A stretch of DNA of 64,000 bases from Syngnathus acus (lineage: Eukaryota; Chordata; Actinopteri; Syngnathiformes; Syngnathidae), in assembly GCF_901709675.1 (NCBI RefSeq), contig NC_051092.1, positions 8,328,491 through 8,392,490 of the forward strand, read 5' to 3'. Numbering within the stretch: position 1 is the stretch's first letter; the number at the start of each line of letters is the position of its first letter. The translations under genes were made by a program, and so were the position numbers. The notes beneath the pieces were generated by a model. The model did not search any database. It saw nothing but the letters and a program-made list of their open reading frames with translations, and was not told where the DNA came from. Shown one piece after another: positions 50,015 through 63,245 of this stretch.

Positions 50015-51269
50015 TGTATATGTCATGTTTGTGTGCACTTTTTAGTTCTGTTTTTTTGTTTTTTAATTTACTGTTGTGTTCAGTTATTTGTTGTTGTGTT
50101 TTGCTCTTCAGGGCCACTGCAAGTCTCACATGGGGAATTTTGATTTGGGAAGTTTCACTGTATTAGTGACCCCTTGTTCTTCAAGAAGTTTCTCATTCCC
50201 TTTTATCGAAGAGCTTTTTGTCAACAGCTGATTTTATTTGCAATTTGTGCTGAGCAGACTTGCCTCTCCTGTCTTCTGCTCTGGCAATATACAAAATATT
50301 CATGTCTACCAACCACAGAGCTTTCAAGACCAATTACAGAACTCACTATTAGCACCCGTCAAAATGTACTGAAATACATGAGGCCCTTTGGACAACATAC
50401 TCCTGCAGATAACCAACCCTGCACATCAGATGGACTGCTGCATATTTTAAAAACCTCACCTGCTGTAACTGTCCTCCAGAGTCTATCTGCCTCGCAGGTT
50501 AACCTGCAGAATCAAGCATGAGGGTTTTTTTTAGGTGGGGGGAGGTGCGATGACATGGCCATCCTAGGGAGTTTGGGACTGCTTGAGTTTGGCTTGATAG
50601 AGCAGCATTAAAGGAATAAAGTGAGCTGGCGAAGTCTGATATTGGGTCCATGCCTCTAGGTGAGCACGCTATCAAATGGAGCTGTTTGTTTGAAGCCAGG
50701 CTGCCTGGCTGCACGCAGCTGTGGTTCAGTGATAAAAGGTGAGGTCTTTTGTGTTTCCATTACGTACTCTGTTTCACCATTGGCCGTCCCAACTTCAGCT
50801 GGCAAAAGGGCACTCAACACCCCCCCCATCAACTATGACATCTAATTAGATCCATTACCCCCTCCTAAAATTTTTTTTTAAATAAAAACTAAAAATGAAT
50901 GATAAAGACAGTGTAGTGCTGACCGGGCTGCCTTTCACCAGATTGGATTAAGTGGCTACCTAGTTACAGAGTTTTTGTTACCTTCGCTAAACATAACGTG
51001 TTGGTTTCATACATTGTTTTCCAAATGTTCCGCATGCTTTTTTTAGTTCCATATTCGAGTCCCTTAAAGTTACCTTTATAGTTTATGTACTTTATTGTTT
51101 CAGATCATCAAGCAAATATAACCATCAGACAAAGATTACGTGTAAACAAAAATTGTGCTTTTAAATGGTTTAGGAGAAAGAAAGAAAAAACTACTGGCCC
51201 TGTGTGATAAAGTATGTTCTCCTCTTGTTGTTATTTTGACTTTTAAATGTTTTTTTAATTTGGAAAAAA

Positions 51270-51330
51270 AATCCGCGATGTGGTGAAGCCGCGATAAACG
51301 AAACGCGAAGTAGCGAGGGATCACTGAACT
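51270..51330. mobile_element. End of a common fish DNA-transposon-type repeat
   Basis: CCGCGATGTGGTGAAGCCGC, GATAAACGAAACGCGAAGTA and GCGAGGGATCACTGA match the terminus of an abundant repeat that ends in a GAGGGATTACTG-type motif. It lies about 150 bp before the ldlrad3 island. Confidence 0.55.
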
Positions 51331-51837
51331 CCCCAAGCCTGTTACTCAATCTCATTAAGATTAGACATAATTATTATACGTTTAATGTCATGTTTTATCA
51401 TACTCAAGGGAACAATATGTTCTTGCCGCAGAATGTAAAGCTTTATTGTAAATATTTGTGAAATGAAATTTTGGGGCGGCTGGCGGTCCCCCCAGCCGAA
51501 CCGCAGTTTTGGCACCACCATCCCAGAAGGCCGACCCCTGCAGCCGGCTTGCTGTCTCCGCCTCTCAACAACACAGAAGCGACCTCAGCCTGCCAGCCTC
51601 TACCCCGATCCCCCGTCCACGTTCAGCCTGCCCCCACCTCGCCCCCGACCGAACGCCATTACTTCAAGTCAACGCGAACATGTCCACGAAATGCCCAAAA
51701 TGTTCTCTTTAACTCGGACGGCGGTGAAGTAGTTCCACTTTTAAAGTCTGACAGGCAGGAGTTAGCGTCGCCGGGGAAGTTTTTCCACCCCGGTTTTTGT
51801 TCAGAAAGCTCAGCTCTGAGGGGAAAGGAGCGAGCGT

Positions 51838-51880
51838 ATGATGTGGATCTGGTACATTCTACTCGGCTCGAGGACAGTTG
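51838..51880 (+). CDS. ldlrad3: LDLRAD3 exon 1, signal peptide
   Basis: Two in-frame ATGs (51838, 51841) begin MMWIWYILLGSRTV plus the first base of a Glu codon, followed by donor GTAAGT at 51881. Joined to 63849 in phase 1 this reads ...[12 protein letters not shown]. That matches human LDLRAD3, whose signal peptide also runs straight into [11 protein letters not shown]. The hydrophobic core WIWYILLG fits a short signal peptide. The second ATG has A at -3 and may be the better start. The exon sits in a CpG-rich island. The assignment rests on phase, signal character, position and island; it is less certain than exon 2. Confidence 0.72.
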
Positions 51881-51926
51881 GTAAGTTTTTGACATCTAAA
51901 ACGTAAACAAATGGTGTGAGATGCGT

Positions 51927-51948
51927 GGGGAGGGGAGGGGAGGGGGGG
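51927..51948 (+). other. G-quadruplex-prone G-run cluster in first 70 nt of ldlrad3 intron 1
   Basis: Four runs of at least four G are separated by single A residues (three runs of four G and one of seven). They start 46 nt after the exon 1 donor. On the coding strand this meets the usual intramolecular G4 pattern. Confidence 0.7.
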
Positions 51949-54900
51949 TGAAGCGGAGGGAGCGACGTGGTAGTGTAGTATCTCGCCAGCCACAAGCTGC
52001 AGAACTTTTTTTATTCCCATCGAGAATCAGAATGCGCGTTAGCGCATTGTTGAATATGAGTTTGTCGGTCCTTCAGTATGCGTGACGAGTGACAAGCGTG
52101 TTGCTAAAGCCACACTCCACGCTTTCCATCCTTGTGTGCAATTTCATTTAATCCTACGAGGGCAGCTCGCTGAGCGGCGAAGCCAGTCACAAACTGTTCC
52201 CCGGGCGGGCCATGGCAGCCGGGCCCCTTGCAGCCTTTTGCACAGCTCATGTAGGAAGCGTCACCACAATTCATAACGGGACCATTGGCGCTCGACTGTA
52301 TTTGGGCACTTCCTCCAATGGCAAAAGTTGTCCCTATGTTGCAGAACAGAGTTAAGGGTAAACGGAGGACCAATTTAACTCTTTTTGGACATAAATATAT
52401 ATATATTTACTAAAGTATTTTAGGTATTTGGTGCAACAAAAGTGCTTACCGAGAAGGAAGAAAATGTATACAATAGCTACACTACATTGGCTGCAGTCTT
52501 CTAGTTAAATTGGGCTTGCATTGCTGTATATCCAATCTGTCATTTGATTTGGCAAATATCTGATATCTGTTCGATTTTTATCCACATTTGTAAGAGTCCA
52601 GAATCCAATCTGAGAATATCCAATGGCTCTATTTTTTCCCTTTATGCTGGCCATGATGCATATTCAGATCGTGCCTCTAGAGAGCAAAACATTGGAATTG
52701 TGTCATTTGAGCCATGCAGTGTAAATCCAACCATAGTGACGACATCCCCTTCGTGCTATAAATGTTACTATTGTCTTTTACACAGTCCAACATTCACTGA
52801 TGCTGGCTCAACCAAGCCACCAGTACAAATGTCATTAATAAATATAATAAAGTCAACACGGGCTTGCATTTTTAATTGTCGCATTTTGAGATTTCATCCA
52901 CTTGCTGTGCACGTTAGATCGTCCTCATTCGCTGGCACAGCGTGTACTCTGAACGTGTGCATTTTGGCCACTGAGTCTGTATGTTTCATAATATCCTCCC
53001 ACAAATGTAAATATAATTATGAATTTAATTTAGCATTATTTTAAATCAGGGCCAGTGCCGGTTCTGGCAGGGCTGTCACAGCTTAGCTCATAGTGGCCCT
53101 CACCCAAATACACCCTGTTTTAATATTGCTTTGGCTGGGGAAACTACGAGGCTGTCAATATGGAAATAAATAATTGAAAATGATAAATGTTACATACTGT
53201 GTAACTGGCCTGTGTTGATGCTCCCTCCCATTGCTTTAAATAGGGTAAACTTCCCATTACTCCATTTGCCCCTGTCAGCAATTAGTTTTCTGATTTAATG
53301 ATTGATCAACCTCTAATCTAACATATAAAATATGTATAATACGGTCTATGGCTTGATGCTTAGCTTTTAAAATATCCAGCAGATGTTTTTTTTTTACAAT
53401 GTTGTGTACTCTATTTGGCCATATGTGGTTCTATATACGGGTACGTATATGACTTTGATTTGTCACCAAACTTTCGCCACGTAAAGTGACTAAAATCTCC
53501 AGTAAAAGCTAACTGATTTAGAGTAGGTTGGGGCAGGCATAGAGCCTTCAATGCACATGTTGTGCTACGGCTAATGATGCATTGAAGTTACACAAGAATG
53601 TCAGAATTCGTACCTCCAAGTGTGAATTTGATTCTCCTTTCTTACCGAAGTCGCACGTCCAACTCGGCAAGGCAGTCAAATCCTTCAAGCTCGGCATAGA
53701 ATGAATCCGTATCAGAATTATGTATTACAATCGGCAAAATAAAACCTTGATCTGAACCCCACCTACTAATAATAATTAATAATAATTATTAATATTGTTA
53801 TAGCTGTGGCTGTTGTGAAAAACTGGTAAATAAAGTTGTATTGAGTTGACGCTTCCCTGGATTTTTTGGCGTGCTGTCAGTTTAAATTACTTTATATTGT
53901 ATGCAAGCAAATCTTCTACAAGTCTGATTAAAGTAGTTATGCAGACCTAATTTGATTTTGCAATCGTTGAGAGTTGCACAGCTCCAAACATCCATGAAAT
54001 CAGTGTATTTCTGTTGAATAATTGTAAACATCTTTTACATAGTACATTATAAGCAATTCTTAACAATTAGTACTGTGACGTACCACTCACCTTGCTTCCT
54101 TGTGCTACTGTAAATATCTGCAGTGAAAGAATTTTTATTTGAAAATACATTTGGCCTGTTCTGCTGTTTTGCTCACTTTTGAAGGAGATCAGATGAGACA
54201 AGATGGATTGTCTGACAAAATACTAATTTGGTTTGTGGTTTCTTGATTTATTATCTGAAAGATACAAATTAGGGTCTGGGCACAAAGGACTTGTATTCTC
54301 TTCACTAACTTGATATTTCCGTCAAGACAGTTTGCGAGCCATTGTGAGACCTCCCACCCCTCGACACACGCAATCACTTCAATTCTGTGTAACATCAGAC
54401 ACCCTTTGCATGGGACTGAGATGAGCAAAAGATTGGACCTCCATACGGTGTAGGGCGGAGGACTTCACCAGATCCTTCATTCCTGATGCTTCGTTAATGA
54501 TCACGATTGGTCATGATTTGTGTGTGTATGTGTATTAACTTGGGCGTTTACTGTATTTTTTTGTCGTCTACTAGTATGTCTCTCAGCCCGCCATTCCATA
54601 TTTATTGAATTTGGTAAACTCTTCTTTCACGTACGGTTTGAGTGTCTGACAGTGGATGCATCGCCCCAATATCAGTCTAAAATAAACTGTCTGCAGCTTA
54701 AGTGCCTTCCATGGCATCCGTGATACAGCAACAAAATAGCAAATGACTGCTGCTGATAGGGACAGCAGGCTGTCCAGCTGTCACTCCGCCTGGGCAGCAA
54801 AAACAACACCGGGAGGGGACAAATACAGTGTCCTTCTTCTCTCTTTGAGTGCATGTTTAATGAAGATAAAGGGCAGAAACCAAAGCATTTAAGCTGAGCA

Positions 54901-55719
54901 AACTGGAGCTAATGTGCTGTAGTAAGAATAAAAGCAGCTCCACCTCATTAACACCAATGTCACAGCATTTTTCTAGTCTTTACAAAGTTAAAAAGATGGT
55001 TTGGTTTGGCTTTTTTGTGCTAATGCACTGAAAATGAGCATGAGCTGCTTGCTTTAGGAGTTGGTGCATTTGCAGAGGTACTTTATCACGTATGTATGTA
55101 TCTTAGCAGAAGCATATTTTTTAAGTAAAAATAGGTTATCCGTCAGACGCGATTTATCAAACAAACAAAAGTCTATTTTATCTTTTCTGTTTTATCTTTC
55201 CATATTTGCTTCTGTTTTTAACTGCTCAAAGCATGCATCCATCGTCTTGCTTATCGTGAGTTTTTGTGGCTTCATAGAAGATATGTCTACACTTCAGTTT
55301 AACGTCCGGATAAAATGTTTGTAATTATTAAAGTGGACAAGAATATAGCTGCAAATAGGATGTAAGTGAGATTTGCCAATGATGTAGGGAAATGATGGAG
55401 GGACTATAGTTGGCCTCAGTAGGGTATGGTTACAACATGAACATTTCATCTAGAAAACACAAACCTTGTGTGCAGGTTTGGTCATCAACTTTTCTGGATG
55501 TATGAATGGGGGAGGAACACCAGTGTTGATAAAAGCAGTAAAGTATAGAAAGTCCACTCCATTTCCCGTGTAGCATTCCTACGCTGTAAAATACATAAAA
55601 GACTGACATACTGACCCTCACAAAAAATCTGCAAAACAGTGAGGCTGCAATAGGTGAACCGCAATTCCGGCAAACCCTTGCTGTATGAATCATTTCGAAC
55701 ATGTTACGACACAAAAGAT

Positions 55720-56280
55720 TTTACTTTGATACTATACCCACACAAAGTTACCTTGATACCGATCTTGAAACGGTACCTCGACAAAGGCTTTATAACCTCT
55801 ATGCTGTTTTGGACACATAATTTGCCCAGTTGGACGTTAAGAATTCACTTCGGTCAGCAAGGTGCTTGACCCGATTGGAGGTGTTCCCAACTCAAGCCAC
55901 GGTAGTTTTACAGCAAGCCTTACAGACAGGTTTGCCATGACGCTCGCTATGTCATGGGTCTTGGCAAAAAAGTTGCGTGTGACATTTCGCTCGTCATGCT
56001 TTTCAACAAGGAGCAGATGGGCGACAACGAGCGCTTCTCTGATTGAAGGCATCTTCCTTCCCAGTAAGAAGCGTGCCAGGAACTTAAAGGCGTTTCCCAC
56101 ATGTCAGTAGACAGGCCGCTTTGTGCGTATGTATACTTGCTTTTAAGACAGAATTGGCAAGCTGTCTTTTTTCTTTTTAAATACCGTTTCAAAAAAATAA
56201 ATGGTATCAAGCCGGTTTTGATGCCGAAATATCACGGTACTATACTGGTACCGGTATACCTTGCAACACTAGTGATGTAT
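55720..56280. mobile_element. Probable non-autonomous hAT-like element remnant
   Basis: The right part (TACTGGTACCGGTATACC, TTGCAACACTAGTG) resembles ends of fish hAT-type elements with GGTACCGGTA motifs. Similar GATACCG/ACGGTACC motifs occur at the left (55759-55790). An 87-codon minus-strand frame inside (55837-56100) is not recognised. Confidence 0.4.
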
Positions 56281-58073
56281 AAAATGAAGTCCAGGGATAA
56301 TGGTGACCTCACCACAAGTTTTCCTGCCTTTATACCCATGACAGCTACAGCTTCATTGTTAGTTTCTGATGTCATAGCTTTGTTGGGACATGGTGGCCAT
56401 CTACCAACCATTTAGAATGCATTCCATCGAGACCATTCCTAGTAGCATGACATATGTCTATTAAAAAACAAACAAACAAAAAACACATTTGAACATTCAG
56501 TGTCACGTTTTTCTGAGCCCACTGCAAACATTTCACATTATGAGATTGGTTAAAAGGGGACCAAATTACATCTTATGTGTGACTGCAAGCCTTTTGGGGA
56601 TCGTCCATTGGCAGATCCTTTGGAGTGCAGACAGCAGCAGCTTCAAATTCCTGATTGCTTACGAATGCATAAGTAGCTTTTTGACAGCTGCTCTCTAATA
56701 CAATGTATCTGCTTCACTGAAGTGTCGCTTAATTTAGTATGACCTAATGCTTTCGGCGTCACACAATCTATGAACAAATTATCTTGAAAACTCAATTTCC
56801 CCCGAAGATCAATAAAGTATCAATCTCCTTAAATTATTTCTCTAAAATAAAACTCACCTTAGAAACCGCTGAAACTTGTTTGTCCATATTATTGATTTAA
56901 ATGGACAGGAGAAAAAAAACGTGCAAAGATTTCCCCAAATAAACACTGAGTTTTTTTTTAACTTCAGTTTAGAGCACTGTAGTAGCTTGACATACCTAAA
57001 TATATAACCAGGACTTTATTCGAGAAAAAAAAAAAAACACACAGACACTGTCTAATGTATTGTCATAATTACACATTTCATTGTTATTCTAACTCTGCTT
57101 AATCATAATGCACAATGATATTGTCTTGGTGGGCTGTATTTAGTATTGGTGACGAATTGGTTGCTAAACATATTTTGATATTTAAATGCACTCATAGTCT
57201 AGCAGAAAACCTTTCAGTAAATATCTACAGTTTCCATACATTTGTAAATTTGCAATCAGCATGTTATCTGCAGAGCCTGTGATTGGGTCAAAATCAGTCA
57301 AGCAATTACACATCATATTTCACCGTCATGGGGTTCTCATCCGTACCGTGTCCGCTTTGGGTCAGGAGCTCATCTGCCCGGAAGGAACAGCATAGCAACT
57401 GATTACGACGGCTTATGATAGATTCTTCCTTGACTGACCTCTGCAGCCAGTCAGATATTCTTCACTGCGCCTGCTCACACTCAAACATTAATGTATTAAA
57501 ATGGGAAATACCAGACATGCGCAAGTAGAACAGTTTTCATAATTATGCATATTTAAAACTTGAGTTTGGAATCTCAGGGTCACACAGGGTCAAACGCAGA
57601 TGGTATGCTTTGCCTGTGCATATGAAAATACACGGTGCATCATTACCTCTCATTTTGTGCATTTTTTTAAAAATAGTGGTGCTCAAGACTTCAAACAAAA
57701 TGGTCACATATCGCTGGCATCCAGCAGAATCCTTGTATGTATCTCCAAAGTCATCACATTTCAGGAAACGCCAAAAATGGCAGGTTTGTTCAACCATTGC
57801 ATTATTTATAATGTGCTTTTGCGACGGCTTTTGTCGTAACAAAGCGTTTTCCAAAAAGATAAAATAACACTACAATAAATCGTATCCTAATAAGTATTTT
57901 TTTCTTTTGACTTATACACAAGTATATAATTGAATATACGTATATAATTGAATTGCAATAGCAACACCAATATTATCAAAGTAGTGCTGCTGTTAGGTAC
58001 AGCATTTTTGAAAGTAAAGACACGTAAACACATCCATACCTGCTTGTTTTTATTTTAAAATATTTTTTGTTTA

Positions 58074-58095
58074 ATTCATTCATTCATTCATTCAT
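58074..58095. repeat. (ATTC)n microsatellite
   Basis: About five ATTC units in ldlrad3 intron 1. Confidence 0.85.
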
Positions 58096-59252
58096 CATTA
58101 GAACAGTTTATTATCAAGGTTTATGCTGGAGCCTAACCCTGTAGACTTTGCACAGTAGGCGTGAAATATTCTTTTAAAATTATATTTAAAAAGAAAACCG
58201 GTTTTGCTCGGCACTTCTTGTTGCCGACAAATTTATTTACAACCAGACTCATTGCCAGTCTTTACTTCATATAAAACTGCAGGATATGAGTTGCTCCAGA
58301 CGACGAATCAGCATGCATGGTCAGGTTTTCTGGCGCGGTGCTGAACAAAAATATTGAAATAAGGGTTAAGATTTGAACCTCAAAACACTTAAACATAACG
58401 AGGGAACCACCCCTGGAAGACATGCTACATGACGTCAATAGACACATAAACAGGAATCGAGTTTTTTTGTTTACCTGCTCTTTGGACTTTGTTTTCAAAC
58501 AAAGAATTACGTGCCAAGAAAAACACTGTCAACAGTTTTCATTTTGCAAAGACAAATTACCTTTAACCTCATGTCTCAGCCAGAGACTCTCATAGGATTC
58601 AGGTAGAAATATAATTTTCTGTGACCCCGTAGCTCTAACTGTCATTACCAAAAGAATAAATTTACCACCTATGACAATCATGACATTTCTCAGCCTATTA
58701 ATGTCTTTGCTTGTCACGTCGGTTCTGTGTCTGAGATGGCCTTTTACAGACGGCACGTGGATTTTAATCTTTGGGCAATGACCTTTAGTTACATCATCTC
58801 TCAGAGAACTCTGTTTAAACACTGTCTAGTGGTAGCTGCCTTTTAAACCAGGCTCTTCATTTAGTTACTTTAGTACTGACAATTGAATGCCTGACTGAAT
58901 TATAAATAAAATAAAAACTGTGGTCAAATCCTTTTTTTGCTGAATGCTTCTCTCTCTTAGTTGATTCTTCTTTCACCATTGCTTGCTTGCTTAGTAGATG
59001 TAGTTAATATCTTGAGATTTCGAACATCTGTAGTGAGTCTGTGGCCTGGCTATACAATTGGGAGTCAATTAATTGCTAGTTTGTAGCCCAGAAGACAGAC
59101 AAAGGCGGCCTATTTCGTCTTCTTTAACGCATCGCTTTTTGTGCCAAAGATTATTCCTCTTTTTCCCTTTTAACAAATATTCGTCTTATAATCCATTCTG
59201 GATTTAAAAAGCTCAAAAGAAATAAAGGGGGACTTTAATTCAGTCCAAATAG

Positions 59253-59420
59253 CCCTAACCCTAACCCTAACCCTACTCCACCTGTCTTCAGGTGAAAGTT
59301 GGGCTACTCCCTGAACTTCTTGCCAGTCAGACACATATAGAGACAAACAACCATTTACAATCACCGAGCGGTGACTGAACTCACACAAGTCAGGTGAGTG
59401 TACTGGCACACCATCAATGA
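59253..59420. mobile_element. Diverged copy of the same dispersed repeat with (CCCTAA)n start
   Basis: The CCCTAA units at 59253-59275 (3.8 copies) run into GGTGAAAGTTGGGCTACTCC, CCCTGAACTTCTTGCCAGTC and ATATAGAGACAAACAACC. The last blocks match the repeat at 62970-63245 or its common consensus. Confidence 0.6.
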
Positions 59421-61592
59421 CTTGCTGATCTAATGTATATGAAGCTCAGTCGTGCGTATGCCTCCATGTTCTTCTATGCACTGCCTACATTGGTTTGGCA
59501 TGACAGATGGTCTCCTGAGACAAGTTCAAGGGATCAGTCAGCTCCTGGACTGTCTGTGGTGCAACATGGTGACAGTGAATACAATGATGGAAGTTATCCC
59601 AGAGGTGCTATATTAGATTCCAGTTTCATCAAAAGCCTTCATTATCCAGGAGATGCTGACACACACTTGTCACATGAGGCATTGTCTTGAACCAGAACCA
59701 ACTCACTGCGCCCGCAGATGTGTTGCAATTGATTTGTGATGAATGAGTTCTAGAAATCTCCGTTCATATGATTCTTCAGAAAATACCTGTTGTTTAATAT
59801 GTAGCTGTGGCTCCCCTGCGCAGGGGTGCTAATGGGTCGGGGGGAAGTCGCTTTGGATTCACCCACTGGGTCTGAGGATCCTAATAGCAGTTGATATACA
59901 GTAGTTCTGGCTAGCAATTGGAAGTTTGGCCCTCATGTAACCATCACAGACCTACTGCAAAATAGCTAACGTAGCATGTTGCAGTGAAAAAAACATTCTC
60001 AACAGCACTCTAGATTCTCTCATTTTCCATATGTTCGTTGGGAAACTGCTCTCATCTGTCCAGAGAGAGATAAACCTTCATAGCCACAGAGCATATGGTT
60101 GTTCCAATTAGTAAGAGCTTCACCACTCGGATGAGAAGTAGAGATGTAGTGTGTGCAATATCCAAGGAATCAGCCAGAAAGGACAGGGGGAAAAAGTGTG
60201 CCCCCACCAATTGCAAAACCATTTATAAAGTCTAAAAGGGGATGTTTTTCAAATTGCCTTTTCTTTCCATCCCTTGCCCGTGTCATTAGCACAATAGGTG
60301 AGACTGATTCACATTGTTATTGCTTTGAACCGGGCTGGTGATTTATTTATCTTTGTTATTGACCTGGAGTTTCATGATTATACTATTTTCTGTTGCCGCT
60401 GTCCTGTGTCAGTGAGATTGTAGCCCAAATAACTGAGAAATCATAAAATTTCAGGGACGATGCATGTTTTTGGATTGTAGACATTGCTTGCTAGCTAACT
60501 GCACATTGTAGTGGTGGACATTGGCAACGTTATTGTCGATTTTTATTTTTTTTTACTTCACTTAAACCCAACAAAATATCACCACTTGGACTACTACACT
60601 GAACATGCAAAACCCCACCCTGTAGGATATAATCATGATCATGGGCATATAATGTTCTTGTCGCCTTGGTAATAAACAAGCCGCAAATTTGCCAGTAGTC
60701 ATAATTAACAGAGCTCTTGCTCTCCGCAGGGCCAATGTTATGTTTGTAAGGTACATTAACTATTAATGAATCACACTGATTTGCGGAACGTTAATTTTAC
60801 CTTGTTTGGGGAACTCCGTGACACACTGGGTGTCTTTGGTGGAGCGTAAGGCCCATGTTACAATAATTAAACGCCACAATACTCATCTTGTTTTTAATGT
60901 GAAATCCTCCCACACTTTTCCCGCACAGTTAACCGAATAGCTTCACTTTCACCTTCGACTTTATGTCTTGTTTTGGTAGTGGTGTAATCACGTTGTGCTT
61001 ACTCATAAGTTTGCTTTTCAATGTGTGTATATGAGCCTCCAAATGTAAATTTTGGCTCACGAATTACAATGTCAACCCACTTATTTCAATGCCTGAGTAT
61101 TTAAATCATTATCGCGCAGTTCCACCCTCATTTTACCAACATTCAAGTTCATAAATCCTAAAATTATCAATAACAAATTTTTACAAAAGTAAGATTCTTT
61201 CCATTCGTCTTTTGCTGCACCTTTTTTTGCTCAACCCAAAAACTGCCAAATGATCTCCGTGGCGATTTTGGGCATTGGGCAACAACAAAAAAGCTATAGA
61301 AAAAGCTAAACATGGGAATGGGGAACCCCGTGTCTGTTTGAGGCAGTGTAATTGCAGGGAAAGCAAATAACCTTTACTGTCTACTTGCATGCACGGCTTC
61401 CTTATTCTAAAACTGTTCCTCATTAAGGCCAGATTTTATCTTTTGCTTTGTGAATTCTTTTTGTCTATGTGTCTCTGTAGGGTGTCTCTAATTGGTGAAG
61501 GTGAACGCTACCTTCGTGCTTACTTTACTGCAGGCATCAGAGAGCTTAAGGAATCAAATGGAGAAACTTCATTCATTCATGCACGCACAAAT

Positions 61593-61648
61593 ACTCGTGC
61601 ACACGCACGCACACACACACACACCTCACACACACACACACACCCTCA
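61593..61648. repeat. (CA)n microsatellite
   Basis: An imperfect CA/GCAC run in ldlrad3 intron 1. Confidence 0.9.
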
Positions 61649-62969
61649 GTGAGACAGTGTATTCTGTATCTTGTTAAGGCTTGGTATTGTTATCCAGCGC
61701 TTAGAAGCAAACATCCTGTCTTTTTCCTTTGCTCTCAAACTATAATAAATAATTATACTTGTCACGGATCGAGACGTGACAATACTGACATTGTTTCACT
61801 AACTTCACTTACCAAGTTTCTTTTTCCTCCCAAATATGTGAAAGGTCCATCAAACCGGGTTGAGAGATAGTACAGTAAATTCCCAACTCATTAAATTTAT
61901 ATTCCAGATCCAGGTAAAGAAAAAGAGTAATAGACAAAATTGTTTTTTTTAACATACCTTCCTTCCGCAGACAGGACTGAAGTCAAACAGTATGTCCTCT
62001 ATTTTTATCATGATTTTTTTAGTTAGATGTGTTTGATTTTCTGGGTGCTGAATTCACAAAGAATGATTTGAGGCCGCTGATCGCACCTCCCATTGCACTT
62101 CATTTGCACCCGCAGTTTGCTCGGTCTTAGTATCCTATTCACAAAGGATATTGCGCTAATGATATACCAGCGCAAATACGTCCACAAAGTTTGGCAGGAG
62201 AGTCCAGTTTGCCCCTGATTTTTCCCCTGGTTGTATGAAGCTACACATGGCAAAGTATAAACGCTGGATTTGCGCAAAGAATGCCAAGGCAGACAATGAC
62301 ATTTAGAAAAAGAAAGACAATTTAAGAACGCTGGCTTGCGCTCCTGAACAAGGAGTTAAGAACGGAACTGTCGGATTAACAATCCTCACCAAAATTCACA
62401 CGCACATCTCTGTTTTAATGCCCTCATAAATCCCCCAAAATATGAAAACGATCAATATTTAGGAGTTTATGGACAAGTGTCTTCCTCATTAAGTGACATT
62501 AGGCTGTAGTGAATGCCACTGGAGATGAAGACTTTCTAATGTCCATAAAATCCAAACGATTTGTGCTATGATTCTGATATTTTCAAAGATGCACAGTCCC
62601 ACTATGATCAGAATGTGTTTTTTTTTAATTCAAAACTCAACTGTTGACTAGATGTTTTCCCCCAAGTAACGAATTCAATGTTCTCTTCAAAAACTGTTGA
62701 AAAAAAAAACTTTAAATAGCAATACAATCAGTTTTCAAGTATACATGAATGACAACATCACTCCACATTTACGTCAAGACAGCGAATGCGCTGATCGGGC
62801 ACATCCCAAGCTATTCTGATTAAACGTTTCACATAAGGTTTGTTCAAATTGGCAAAAGGATTATACCGCTCCTGTGATTCCAAATTACATTTCACTTGGA
62901 TTCTGCTTTTTTCATTTCGATTGAGCCATTATTTTGCTGTAATTTCATTCTGTTTCGTCATTTGGTCAT

Positions 62970-63245
62970 CATCCGAATGAACCGCTTATCCTGACGAGGG
63001 TCACAGTTGTGCTGGAGCCTATCCCTTGCAGCCTTTAGGCGGTAGGCTGGTTATACCGCAGGGCACTCATAGACAAACAACCATTCACACTGACAATCAC
63101 ACCTAGGGAGAATTAGGAGTCGTCAATCAGCCTATCATGCATGTTTTTGGAATGTGGGTTAGGGTTAGGGTACCCAGCGGAAATCCACATAGGCACGGGG
63201 AGAACATGCAAAATCACAGGAAGGCCGGAGATGGAATTGAACCCT
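62970..63245. mobile_element. Dispersed teleost repeat, long copy with telomere-like insert
   Basis: It contains the blocks ACCGCTTATCCTGACGAGGG, GCTGGAGCCTATCCCTTGCA, GACAAACAACCATTCACACT, CATGCATGTTTTTGGAATGT and GGGGAGAACATGCAAAATCA, in the order of a very common fish repeat. At 63157-63170 a (GGGTTA) tract stands where that repeat usually reads GGAGGAAACCGGAG. Confidence 0.75.

Larger units (their letters stand above)
34191..51464. other. Intergenic region between trim44 and ldlrad3
   Basis: About 17 kb with no recognised gene. It contains simple repeats, two TACCGTATT-type elements (40255, 42877), fragments of the dispersed teleost repeat and the exon-like frame near 37370. The rest is unique-looking sequence that could hold conserved non-coding elements; this cannot be judged without alignment. 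Confidence 0.65.
51465..52230 (+). promoter_or_regulatory. ldlrad3: CpG-rich promoter island of ldlrad3
   Basis: GC content and CpG density rise sharply against AT-rich flanks. A GC box (GGGGCGG) starts near 51473, and no TATA box is evident. The presumed 5' leader runs from somewhere after 51470 to 51837. Two short upstream ATG frames occur in it, 51680-51712 (MSTKCPKCSL) and 51691-51732 (MPKMFSLTRTAVK). They would be uORFs if transcription starts before 51680. Confidence 0.65.

Noticed and set aside
51471-51884. 137-codon frame through the ldlrad3 island
   Set aside because: It starts at a non-ATG codon in GC-rich DNA with few stops, and overlaps ldlrad3 exon 1 in another frame. The Pro/Arg/Ser-rich translation is a composition effect.
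55837-56100. 87-codon minus-strand frame as a gene
   Set aside because: It lies inside a probable hAT-like element and has no recognised domain.
61593-61648. CRISPR-like repeat array
   Set aside because: It is a simple CA microsatellite; no spacer-repeat pattern exists anywhere in the window.
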